Translations under genes and position numbers: made by a program
In this document: positions 21,872 to 31,893 of the stretch, piece by piece
Numbering within the stretch: the first letter of the stretch is position 1
Layout of the letters: every line of letters begins with the position of its first letter
From: Pilatotrama ljubarskyi
Taxonomy: Eukaryota > Basidiomycota > Agaricomycetes > Polyporales > Polyporaceae
Direction of reading: 5' to 3'
Assembly: GCA_022385805.1 (NCBI GenBank)
Contig: MU277692.1
Location: forward strand, 248,001-312,000
Length of the DNA: 64,000 bases
The notes under the pieces: generated by a model
Databases searched by the model: none
Told to the model about the DNA's origin: nothing
The model's input: only the letters and a program-made list of their open reading frames with translations

Positions 21872-24730
21872 ATGGCACAGCGTCCCGGCGGCCACCCCCC
21901 GCAACAAGTCCGCCGCCGCCTCTCTGACCCTCTCGCCAACGCTCTCCTCCCCCCTGCGGACGAGACCCCGGAGCAGCGCGAGGAACGTCTCAAGCAGGAG
22001 GAAGAAGCCAAGAAGCGCAGCGAGAATATCGACAGGATACTCAGACACGACGAGAAGAGCCGTCGCAGGAAGAAGACGGTCAAAGTCTTGCTCCTCGGCC
22101 AGAGCGAGAGCGGAAAGAGCACAACCCTCAAGCGTGAGTGCCATTCGGTATTGTACGCCCCGGCTTGAGGCGGTATCGGCGCGTCCCACACGCAGAGTTC
22201 TCCTTGTATGCGCAATTTTATATGCTGCTGCCATGGTGAGTCCCTCCGAGGATGCTCGGACCAGCCGTACAAGGTTCACGGGGAGCTGAGGTGAGTGCTC
22301 CCTTTGCCCCAGCCACGCGTCGCCTTGTCCGAACCAGCCTGTACGCCTTCTTACATGTCATATACACAGCCAGGAACTATGATCGACTCTTATACCTCCG
22401 CGATCCATCGGTCCCCGTGCTAAGCGCCCGTCACCGATCGGACTCTGGCAGTCGGCACCAGGGGCGAGTGTACATCGCATGAGCGATAGCGCACCTGGCC
22501 CGTGCGCTCGTTCGCAGAAGTACCGCGGGTGGTTATGCTACAAAGAACCCCGCCGGCTCGCCTCAGCTGCGATCCGTATGCGTCAGAGTGGATATATGCG
22601 TCTCAATAACATCACCTCACCGCCTCCTGACCAAGTATCGGATCCTTTCCCCGCCTCGCACCACCGATACCGCCTCTCGTTGTCATACGTGCCGTCTGCC
22701 GCATATTGACCGCTCGTCCCTCCAGAATTTCAGCTTCTGCATGCACCCGCCGCTTTCAGCCAAGAACGGCTTGCGTGGCGCTTCGTTATCTACCTGAACC
22801 TCGTCCGCTCCATCCGGCGGTTCGTCTCCTCTTCTCTGTCCTTGACATTGGCGTGTGCTCACCTAAGCCAACTCAGTATACTCGAGGCTATCGCGCCGGA
22901 AGACAACAATGGCCTGGACGAGGAGGAGGACGCGGACCCGTACGAGGCGGCCCCCATCATAATCGGAAGACCAGATAGGCCTTCCTCGTCGCAGGGCAGC
23001 TCACAGCCCAACTACGACTACTACAGCCGTCGTCTCGCACCGCTCATGGACCTCGAACAGCGCTTGATCACCATCCTCTCTGACCCCGACGACAACGAAG
23101 AGCACGAGGCCACACACCTTCCCTCCAGCCCCCTACCTCCTGCGGATGCCCGTAGCCTTCATCACGCCGCCTCCATGGCCTCCTTGCACGGCGTCAGCGG
23201 GCATATGCCCGTGCGGCCGGCGCCGCGCATCACCATACCCCACGCCTCATCAAGCTCTTCCCCCTCATCGTCCTCCTACGCCTGGTCCTCCTCATACTCC
23301 TCCTCACAGTCGCACTCCAACCCGCTCACATCACCGCGTTCCCCCACTTCTCCAGCCTCGTCTTTGATGAGTAGCAGCACGCACGAGCTCGCCGTCCGGA
23401 CAGGCTCTAATTGGAAGAAGCACTTCGTGCTTGGGAGATTCCAGAGTCCAAAAACGCCAGGGTCGGGTGAGGTCATGGGCTGGTGGGAGGACCCAAACGA
23501 CCCGGTACATATCCTGAACCAGTGCGCGCCGCCGATGAATGAGCTATGGCGGGACCCAAAGGTGCGCAATCGGCTGGAGGAGAAGCGGATACGGCTAGAG
23601 GAGAGCAGCGGCTTGTGAGTGTCGTGTATCACGGCCGCATGTGAGTGCTCCGGTTGCGGTGACTGACGGGCTTGTAACGGACAGCTTCCTCGAGGAGATC
23701 GACCGAATAACCGCGAAGATGTACTTCCCGACAGACGGTGAGCGTTCCTGAGGATCGCTCCGGTATATATGAGTTACGTATATGATACGACGCTGACACG
23801 GGTTTCGATCGACCGCAGACGACGTGCTGAAGGCGCGCCTAAAGACGACGGGCGTCGTCGAACACACGTTCTCGCTCGCGAAGACGAGCGAGTGGCGCGG
23901 CGTCGAGTGGAAAATTTATGACGTCGGCGGGGCGAGGAACCAGCGGCAGGCCTGGGCGCCGTATTTTGATGACGGTGGGTACTCGTCGAGAAGGTTCCGT
24001 AGCCGGGGGACTCACGGATCTGCCAACGCAGTGAATGCGATCATTTTCCTCATACCCATCAGCGCGTTCGACCAGGTGCTGGCTGAGGTGCGTTCCAGCC
24101 CCATGCGCAGTATTCGACTTAGGAAATGCTGAGACATGCATGCAGGACCCCAGTGTGAACCGCCTGGAGGACTCGTTCATCCTGTGGAAGCAGGTGGTCG
24201 AGAACAAGCTGCTCGCGCACGTCAACATCGTGCTCTTCCTGAACAAGGTCGACCTGCTCAAGAAGAAGCTCGAGAGCGGCGTGCGGCTCGTGCATCACAT
24301 GCCGTCGTACAACCAGCCGAACGACTACAAGTCTGTCTCGCAATGTAAGCCCATCGCCTTCATGTGTGCCTCATGGATGCGCGGGTCTGACGGCGTGGCT
24401 CCGCTCGTAGATTTCCGCTACCGCTTCGGTGCGATGCACCAATCGCTGTCACCCAACAAGGAAAGACAGCTCTCCAGTAAGTCGCCCTCCTGCTATCCTT
24501 GTAGATGGCGCGCTGGAGCCAGGAAACACGCAGTTCATTTGACATGCGTAACCGATACCCGGAGGACACATACCATAATCTCCAGCGGTACGTCGCCCAC
24601 TTAGTCACTGGTCGTGCGATCTGTATCTGACATTCCCGTCACGTTTGCTTGCTGTATGCGTTCGCTGTTCTCTCCTCCAGTCCGCGACAGCATCCTGACA
24701 GCGAACCTCCGCTCGTCCTCGCTCATGTAA
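21872..24730 (+). CDS. Divergent large heterotrimeric G-protein alpha subunit
   Basis: GTP-binding signal transducer. Ten exons; the first is 21872-22133, then a 592-nt intron, then 22726-22819, 22877 onward. Motifs in order: P-loop GQSESGKST (22097-22123); switch I with the arginine finger, RLKTTGVVE; switch II DVGGARNQR (23920-23946), where the catalytic Gln of the usual DVGGQRSER is Ala; NKVDLL (from 24242); TCVTDT; and the end ILTANLRSSSLM. The helical domain holds a long Ser/Pro-rich insert (about 22960-23400), so the protein is well above the usual 355 aa. The N-terminus (MAQRPGG) lacks the MGxxxS myristoylation signal and the Cys near the C-terminus is missing, so lipid anchoring must differ. 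Large divergent G-alphas of this kind are known in Agaricomycetes as I recall. All exon joins stay in frame. Confidence 0.9.
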
Positions 24731-26918
24731 TGCGAGGTCCCGCGGACACCCTCCACGCTCATACCACTTCTTCGGCGTTTTGCACCCCCGAGCCCTCATG
24801 CCTCAGGCTTCAGCTTCAGGGACGAGCGGTGATTTGACTTATTGTATCATGTGAAATACGCCGTCCTTCTAGCCCGCGCCCGTGGCCTCCTTCAAACGTC
24901 CCTCTCGTCCCCTTCATGCTTCCTGTTCTGTCGCACACGCGCGGGTGCATGCGCGTCGTGGGGAACGTAGTCGATCGACATGTGCCGAGCGGTCTCACGG
25001 ACGGACGAACGGCCATATTGTACCGTAAATCGTGGAGTAGTCTCTTCATTAACCCTGGCCGCAGGCGCGCCCTGAGCTCGACCTTCCTTCCGCCTTCGTC
25101 CCGCGTAGACTGTCCCTCTGCGCAGGTTCTAAGGCTGACCTTCCTTCGGAATTACGAGAGTCCGGGGTGCCTGGACTGCCAGTACTTGTTCTTGTTCTCG
25201 CTTTAGCTCTTCTCGACCCGACATCGGTTTGATTTGCATATTGTACGTGCTCTCGATCTATATACTGCAATACTTAGGACGCCTTGATTTCTCAGCTGGG
25301 TGTTCCACTCTGTTTCCTTGCGTTCCGTCACTTTCGCTCCATTTATGGGACGCGCTCGAGCCTCGAGATTATCGTTCTCGCCTGGCTACGATACTCTGAG
25401 TTCAAATAATATTTCCCATTTCTTCGACTCAGGAATCCGAAGTGTCTGGCTCTCACAATCCTTCCGCCACTTTTGCTCCGAGACGGTGAGGTACATACCG
25501 TGGTACAGAGTGGTTGGTAGTCCCCAGAACCGGTACGATCATTCAGTTCGGAGACCCGGCGGGCGGAGATCCGGGCGTTGTGGGTGCTTCTGGGCGCTCG
25601 CGGGTGGTCGCTTTCCGCGGGCGGCCATGCGTAAGTACGCTCTGCCAGTACTGATCGTTGCGCTCTCGGCCCCTTTTACTTGGGTTGTCACCGTAATGGT
25701 TGACAGAGGACGAGTGTGCGGGTCTTCTGCAGGATTGAAAGTTCCGGAGATGCACTCCCATCTAGATTCCGTGAGGATAAGATAGAACTCCGTATGAGGT
25801 CCTCGGCGGGCCTGCCGCAGCTGCAGTAGGCCGACGTCTAGGAGACGTTGGAGATCAACTATATATATATGGAGTGTGACTGCGGCTTGGATGTCCCTCA
25901 ACGGTCCATGATATCAGTTTGTCTTCGCTCATACTACGCGCTATAGATGCTGGCATGCTTTGGAGTCTGGCTGTGGCAGAGCCTTCCGTTTCCGCGACCG
26001 TCATACGGCTGTACCACCTTGTCCAGACGCGAGTCCGTCGCCCCGTACTGTGGGCTCGCTAGCTGCAACCCATGGTGGTTGAGTGCCATGGCTACAGCAA
26101 CCTACGAAGGTACTTAGCGGCGTCCTACAGCGCCTGGCAGATGACTTCGAGCGCTACTTTGCTGATGATGTGCGCACGCCACGGTCTCACTGAGCCACGC
26201 CGTGACAGACTCGCAATACCACAGGGGGCTCATTGCAGGTGCTGCTGCGGACACCGCCGTAGCTGCGAGCGTTACCTGCAATGACATACTACTAAATATT
26301 GTGAGCACATCGATTCACGCACTTTTCGCTTGGGAACATGAAATTCTTATGCGTCGGACAGCCTCCCTGAGCCGTCAGTCATATTGCCTTGACAGATTCG
26401 GGATGGTTGATGATCATGACGGCATCTCAACTCCCTACTATGTGCCTCTTTGCCGCCGCTCCTGGTGCCGTTCAGGCCATGGACGTACTCTATATGATCG
26501 CACATTTTCCAGTTGCCGGCGAAGGAGACAGCAGCTTTGGGCGACGTCCTGTCTACAGAGATATCGCGCACTCGGACAATGTACATTTATTCATTGTATC
26601 CGCTGGCTGCATGTCGAGGCAGTCCTAGGTTGCCACTGGCTTATAAGACTAGATTAGCTTGGCCGCTTCCATCTTGATGCGTCGTAGATGCTGGATGGTG
26701 GACGATGTTCCACTGATCACAGCTAGAAGTCACTCACCATGGCACCACTGCGTACAGTACGAGCCTGAGCGCAAGGCCGCCAGGCACGTTCGTTATGTGT
26801 CACTACATCGAGCATATAAGGGGTCGAGGTACCTCGCCTCGCCCTTTCTGAGCTCGCGGTCACTTTCTTCGTCATAGCCTGGTGCTAGCCTCTTTCTTCT
26901 GATTTTCGTTCTGTCATA
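24731..26918. other. 2.2-kb intergenic region
   Basis: No supported gene. Plus-strand frame 25300-25785 and minus-strand frame 25539-25901 overlap and neither shows a domain. A short AT dinucleotide run lies near 25858-25870. The stretch 26202-26300 on the plus strand encodes a small hydrophobic piece (LIAGAAADTAVAASV) that loosely recalls the hydrophobic tail of the secreted protein downstream; this may be chance. Confidence 0.35.
26812..26822 (+). promoter_or_regulatory. TATA-like box of the secreted-protein gene
   Basis: GCATATAAGGG lies about 100 bases before the ATG at 26919, a usual TATA distance for strongly expressed fungal genes, followed by a pyrimidine-rich stretch (TTTCTTCTGATTTTCG) just before the start codon. 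Confidence 0.4.
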
Positions 26919-27876
26919 ATGTTCTTCATGCAATTCCTTGTTGCGCTCTCTGTGCTCGTGCTCGGTGCACAGGCTGCACCGGCGGCGAAGCGTGACGCGA
27001 GTGCCAGTGAGTATCGGCGCATCACAGTGTGTGTATGGTCGTCTGACACACCTTGGAGCTTCTACATCGGTCCTCACGGTTCCAAGCGGATGTAGGTCAT
27101 GACTGACTGGCCCCCGAGCATCTTGACTAATCAGCGGTCCATAAGTCGGGAATACTACCGTGACCGTCTCCGGTCTGAGTGCATAGACTGACCGGTTCAC
27201 AATCGGTTGGAACTGACGGTTTCTCTCGCGATCCATAGCGGCTGGAGCGACAATAAGCCCCGATGCTCTCCTCTCCTTGGTGCAGGCAAACGAAGCGACA
27301 CTGCTCTCTGCCGGTAAGTCTGCATACGATGCAGCGAGGATGAGCTGTGCTGACCACAGTCCTTGGGGCCAGTCGGGACGCAAACTGTACAAATCGCTGA
27401 AGGTGAGCACGCGTAGTAACCACATCGGTACAAGAATGTCACTCACTACGCCACGCAGCTAACGCGGTGATGGCGCAAGCCGCGACCGCAATCCCGCCCT
27501 CGGAGACCCAGTTGTCACTGTTCATGGCAGGTAAGCGGGCTTCCCCTGCAAGGCTCAAATTCCCTTCATTTCCACGCGCATATTATCAGATGTGGACGGC
27601 ACACTGCTCGTCGAGGTGTCGTCGATTGGCGGCCCTGGGATCACTCTCGCGACCGGCACGGCGAGTGGCGTTCCGACGACATTCGCTGGTTACCTCTTCA
27701 CTGCGGCTCCAAAGACGAAGTAAGCAGAGAGTCCGTTCTCGCGGAGAACTGTTCACTGACGAACGTGGGGTGCATCTAGCTATGCTATCACCGGTTTTCA
27801 GGTTCCCAGGGCGTTGATAGCTGGTGCAGCGACGATTGTCGGAAGCGTATTTATTGGTGCTATGGCTGTCCTCTGA
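26919..27876 (+). CDS. Small secreted protein with GPI-type tail, 172 aa
   Basis: Seven exons: 26919-27006, 27146-27172, 27239-27313, 27373-27402, 27459-27530, 27590-27719, 27780-27876; all phases fit. The N-terminus is a clear signal peptide (MFFMQFLVALSVLVLGAQA) followed by a Lys-Arg site suitable for Kex2 cleavage. The mature part is rich in Ala, Thr, Ser and Val (for example GNTTVTVSA, TGTASGVPTTF). The C-terminus ends in a hydrophobic stretch (LIAGAATIVGSVFIGAMAVL), as in GPI-anchor signals. So the product is probably a wall- or membrane-bound surface protein. I recognise no domain. Exons 2 and 4 are only 27 and 30 nt, so automatic annotation may miss them; the first intron (139 nt) could hide one more exon. 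Confidence 0.72.
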
Positions 27877-28203
27877 AGCAGAAATGCCGTTCTGTAATAT
27901 CATACCCGACTGCAGCGAGCTCGACCTATGATCCATATGAGGGGGAGAGAATGATATAGAGAGGGCAACGTACCTGACCATCTCGAAAGGCCATGACAGC
28001 ACGGATGTAGTCAGCGAATTGCTGCAGCTTAACAGGCTGCGTCTCAGAGACGGGCCATCGCAAGCAAGGAGACGCGCAAGCCCATGCAACAAGAATCATC
28101 GGCAGCCTAATGTCGCTCGGACAAATATCATACATCCGGACTCTCCGTCATTTATACGTACACATGCATCCATCCTCCTGTTACTTGCCTGACTACGGAG
28201 TAC

Positions 28204-28971
28204 TCAGGGGACGACGAGCTGTTCCGCCCACTTCTCCCCTTCCCTGGTGAAGACCGTTCGACGATTGGGGTGGACGCCCAGCTCGACCCAATCAACCTGG
28301 TATGGCTCAATGAGCATGAGCGCAAAGCGACTCTGCGCGGTCTCCAGGTTCGTCTTGTCTTCCTCGCTCTCGGACTCCAAGGGCACCTGGCGCGGCCAGC
28401 CCTTCTGCTCTTCGTAGCTCCCGATAGCGGAACCAGGTGGCCGCGGGACACACCAGCTCGCGCGCATGCCGGGGCTCATCTTCTTGAACAGATCGCGGCG
28501 CTTGGTCTCCCAGTCAAAGCCCTGCGCCTCGAGCTTCTTGAGCGCGACAGCATCGTCGGGGATGGGGGTGGGGCGAGACAGGTCTCCCGGAGCGGAAGGG
28601 GAAGGATAGACGCGTGCGAAGCCGGAGAGGCGGAACTGGTCTTGAGAGCCTTCCATCCACCACGCAACCTCGACGCGCTGGTTTGCGCGGAGCTGCTCGA
28701 CCTTGGGCGTGCGTGCGTCGGTCGAGGTGACGAGGAGCGGGAGGTCGGGACGCCCGTCCGGGTTCGTGAACGCGCGGTGCACCTGCGAGCGGACATGGGG
28801 CGCGTCGTGCGCATCGACCGTCGCGACCTGGTATACTGCATACATAGTTTCGAATGAGCACGCAATACCCTTCACAGCAGTGGGTGGATCATTCTCACTG
28901 ATCTTGCCCTTGTTATCGGGGTGGCTGAGAGCCCTGTTGACGGCTTCAACCCATCTCGGAGCAGCAGACAT
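28204..28971 (-). CDS. FMN-binding pyridoxamine 5'-phosphate oxidase-like protein (Alr4036 type)
   Basis: Intronless 255-aa frame from ATG 28971 to TGA at 28204-28206. It opens with APRWVEAVNRAL, as in fungal proteins of the Alr4036-type split-barrel family. The FMN-binding barrel follows: YQVATVDAHDAPHVRSQVHR (residues about 47-66), LLVTSTDARTPKVEQL, VEVAWWMEGSQDQFRLSG, then the C-terminal MSPGMRASWCVPRPPGSA loop and the end LMLIEPYQVDWVELG. Members bind FMN; a pyridoxamine-phosphate oxidase activity is not assured, and most fungal members are uncharacterised. The 327-base gap between it and the secreted-protein gene (27877-28203) shows nothing notable. It starts head to head with the RCC1 gene. 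Confidence 0.85.
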   Translation of the reverse strand: MSAAPRWVEAVNRALSHPDNKGKISENDPPTAVKGIACSFETMYAVYQVATVDAHDAPHVRSQVHRAFTNPDGRPDLPLLVTSTDARTPKVEQLRANQRVEVAWWMEGSQDQFRLSGFARVYPSPSAPGDLSRPTPIPDDAVALKKLEAQGFDWETKRRDLFKKMSPGMRASWCVPRPPGSAIGSYEEQKGWPRQVPLESESEEDKTNLETAQSRFALMLIEPYQVDWVELGVHPNRRTVFTREGEKWAEQLVVP

Positions 28972-29196
28972 TGTGAATGACTTGAAGATGTTCAGCTAGC
29001 TCCCCTGTTGAGTCTTCTCGGCGGGTGATGGTGGTGCGAGCGAGAGTTGTGCAGAATCGAACATGACGGAAAGGAAAGTGAAGGGATTGTCCACAGCCCA
29101 ACGCCACCTGCCGGCGCGCGCCTCAGCCGAAGCAGGCACTCTGCTCAGGACCACCATCTGCTGCCTGCTCGGCCTCATGCCATAGCCCGCCTCGTG
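28972..29196. promoter_or_regulatory. Shared divergent promoter of the PPOX-like and RCC1 genes
   Basis: Only 225 bases separate the two start codons, which point away from each other, so both promoters must overlap here. No TATA box is clear; the arrangement suggests a bidirectional promoter, inferred from spacing only. Confidence 0.5.
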
Positions 29197-30501
29197 ATGC
29201 CTGCTCTATCTCTTTACTCTGCTGGATCGAATGCTCGTGGACAGCTCGCGACTGGCAACGTCGAAGATGCACACCGCTTCACGCCTTGCTTGTTCTCTGG
29301 CGTCGCGCCAGGCGTGCTTCCCCCGGACGTTGTAGCTATCGAGCAGATCGCATGCGGAGCAAATCATACTCTGGCGCTCCTACGCAGGAGCAGTGGCGCA
29401 ACAGAGCTCTGGGGATGCGGAGACGGGAGCAGAGGTCAGCTCGGGCCATCGTATCTGTCAGATGTCGAGAAGGCGGATGAAGAAGCAGCGGACGCGACCG
29501 CCGTCTTTCGACCGCTGGACCTCGGCTTGCGTACCATTAAAGACCCTGAAGGAGCTTCTCTTGAGCTATATACGGCGCGACTCATTGCAGCGGGGTGGGA
29601 GACGTGTTACATTGTCCTGTCTTGCTCAGGACGGAACGACGTCCTGCTCGTTATGGGCGCAGACGACTTCGGCAACCTCGGTATAGGCGGCTCGCGGGCA
29701 CAGAAGACGACCACACCCGTGCATGTCATCCGCTTTGATAACCTGATGTCTCTGGGACCGACAGACGCAGTTCTGACCATTCTGACTCTGTTCACGGGAC
29801 TCCATCATACCATGGCCAAGGTTCGCCTCACTCGCAGCGACGGAAGTATAGAGACAGTCTGTGTTGGCTGGGGGACCTCCCGACACGGTCAGCTAGGACA
29901 CATCACCAACGCCTCCGGACGTCCACTGCCCTTCGTCTCCTCACCACACCTCGTGCTCATCCCTTCACCTGAAGAAGTCACACAGCTGGCTCTAGGAAAT
30001 CAACACACCGTAGCTCTACACTCCTCTGGGACACTCTGCGCACTCGGCTCTAACCGGAAGGGTCAGATCGACGGACTTGATACTCTGCGTGACGTAGAGC
30101 GCATCGGGTGTACCTGGAACGGCACGTATGCGCTCCTCCATACAGGCCAGGTCGTCGCGACCGGCAGCAACACGCACTCTCAGCTAGGGCGGGGCGCTGA
30201 CTATCACGAGCGGAATGGCACCCTTGGCCCTGTACGTTTCCCCTTCGAGCTTCGTCCTGGGCAGATCGTGCACATGGTGTGCGGGAGCGAGCATGTGTTG
30301 TGCATCGTCGACCGCGACGATGCACAAAGAGAAGTATGGGGATGGGGGTGGAACGAGCACGGCAACCTCGGTACTGGTGGGACGGAGGACGTTAGTGCAC
30401 CCGTCAAGATCTGGCCATCAAACGGTCACGGAGACGCAACTGGGCGTGTGCTGAGAGTATGGGCCGGATGCGGGACGAGCTGGATATTGGTAGTGCGGTG
30501 A
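29197..30501 (+). CDS. RCC1-repeat protein (ATS1-like)
   Basis: Intronless 434-aa frame from ATG 29197 to TGA 30499-30501. Seven-bladed propeller repeats are evident: LYSAGSNARGQLATGN at the start, IACGANHTLALL, LWGCGDGSRGQLG, VMGADDFGNLGIGG, VGWGTSRHGQLGH, LALGNQHTVALHSSGTLCAL, VVATGSNTHSQLGRG, MVCGSEHVLCIV, and VWGWGWNEHGNLGTGG near the end. The size and repeat layout are close to yeast Ats1 and related single-domain RCC1 proteins rather than to the nuclear Ran exchange factor. The role is likely a binding scaffold; the partner is unknown. Lack of introns contrasts with nearly all neighbours. A decayed copy of its C-terminal third follows at about 30.95 kb. Confidence 0.88.
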   Translation: MPALSLYSAGSNARGQLATGNVEDAHRFTPCLFSGVAPGVLPPDVVAIEQIACGANHTLALLRRSSGATELWGCGDGSRGQLGPSYLSDVEKADEEAADATAVFRPLDLGLRTIKDPEGASLELYTARLIAAGWETCYIVLSCSGRNDVLLVMGADDFGNLGIGGSRAQKTTTPVHVIRFDNLMSLGPTDAVLTILTLFTGLHHTMAKVRLTRSDGSIETVCVGWGTSRHGQLGHITNASGRPLPFVSSPHLVLIPSPEEVTQLALGNQHTVALHSSGTLCALGSNRKGQIDGLDTLRDVERIGCTWNGTYALLHTGQVVATGSNTHSQLGRGADYHERNGTLGPVRFPFELRPGQIVHMVCGSEHVLCIVDRDDAQREVWGWGWNEHGNLGTGGTEDVSAPVKIWPSNGHGDATGRVLRVWAGCGTSWILVVR

Positions 30502-30951
30502 GCTCCTGGTTTGCCGTCTTGGTCATGCTACCAAAGGGTAAGCATGATCTCACCTTGGTCTCACCACATCCAAGTTGCTGCTCCGAACTCATACTGACTG
30601 TTAGGACAACACAGTGCCGACGCGTAGAGGTTGCCTCGGCCGACCGACGCCGACACTTCGACGCTCTGCCGTCAGGTCATATCACTCTAGTGATGCGAGC
30701 CCTTGCGAAACTTGTGTAGCTACACAAGAGCACATGATGTCCGGGTGTCAAGGACGCACACTGAAGATTAGTAAAGAATAAGATGTGCGTTACAAGCGTA
30801 CACGGTGAATTGTAACCAGTTTCAGGCTGATACAGCAGAAGAGCGAGTCACATAGCACTTTCGTCTATACATTCAGGAGTATCTGGTTCCAGCAGAGGGC
30901 GAGGTGAAGGCCCATCATACCTCGGAGGCGGAGCCTCCCCGACTACCGCAT
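30502..30951. other. Spacer between the RCC1 gene and its partial copy
   Basis: About 450 bases after the RCC1 stop. No frame or repeat is visible; it includes the RCC1 3' untranslated region. Confidence 0.5.
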
Positions 30952-31303
30952 CCAAGGAGTGCTGCTGGCTCTGGGAAATCGGCACACCGTAGCTCTGCAC
31001 TTCTCTGGGACGCCCTGCGCACTCAGCGTTAACCGGAAGGGTCGGATCGACAGACTCGATACTCTGCGTGACGTAGGGCGCATGGAGTGTACGTGGAACG
31101 GCACGTACGCACTCCCCCGTACAGGCCAGGCCGTCGCGACCGGGAGCAACATGCACTCTCAGCTAGTGCGGGGCGTTGACAAACACGAGCGGCATGGCAC
31201 CCTTGTTACCGTACGTTTCTCGTTCGAGGCTCGTCCTGGGCGGATAGTGGACAAAGTTTGAACGAGCATGTGCTATCCATTGTGCAGCGCGACGATGCAT
31301 CGA
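30952..31303 (+). pseudogene. Partial tandem duplicate of the RCC1-repeat gene
   Basis: This stretch aligns base by base with 29985-30330 of the RCC1 gene. The encoded pieces match in order: LALGNRHTVALHFSGTPCAL against LALGNQHTVALHSSGTLCAL, NRKGRIDRLDTLRDV against NRKGQIDGLDTLRDV, CTWNGTYAL, VATGSNMHSQL, and RFSFEARPGRIV. By eye about 85 percent of bases agree. There is no start codon region, no other propeller blades, and a small deletion near 31250 brings a TGA. The frame stays open for about 100 codons, so decay is fairly recent or was slow. The copy probably arose by local unequal duplication and is not a working gene. Confidence 0.85.
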
Positions 31304-31893
31304 GGCCTCCAGACGACCGAGGCGAAGGAGGTGGGCGGGATTGTAAGGCTCGGTGGAACTTGGAAGGTCTTGCCAACGATTGCAGTTCCTGAGAACGCAC
31401 CAGACAACTTGGAGAAGCTGCATAGTGGCAAGCGTCTATGTAATCTAATCCAGCTAGTCAGGCCCTTTGATTAGCTCATTCGGTTAGACACTGACAGCAA
31501 CTGTCGCCTTGGCCGCGTGTCCTGGACGATCATCCATCCTCGAGCGCACTCGGTACAGTGTATAGTGACACATGCACTCTCCGCCGTCCCTGCGCATATC
31601 CAGCGATTGCTAGAGTCTGCTGTGGATGCGTTATTGATTGCGTGCATACCATAGATCTTTCTCATGCGGACATATTTGCGAACATCTGTGCATTGATCAT
31701 TAATTGAACTGATGCCGATGACCGCCAACTCTGGTGCGCACTTCCCTCCCCAACGACCGTCCCGACGACCATCAGCCCCGTGTTCGCACCCTCCAGCCTC
31801 GTCCGCGCTGATATCAGGTTGCTTTCCGGATTCCGTCCGCCATGCACTTTGCTTTCCGCCTACCAGCATCGTGCTGCCGTTCTTTCTCCTCCT
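31304..31893. other. Intergenic before the Ser/Thr-rich gene
   Basis: About 590 bases, no supported gene. A pyrimidine-rich stretch (31860-31890) lies just before the ATG of the next gene, as in many fungal promoters. Confidence 0.5.

Noticed and set aside
21418..22279. Long minus-strand frames (284 and 179 codons) over the first G-alpha exon
   Set aside because: They are antisense to a clearly coding exon and its GC-rich leader and show no domain; composition effect.
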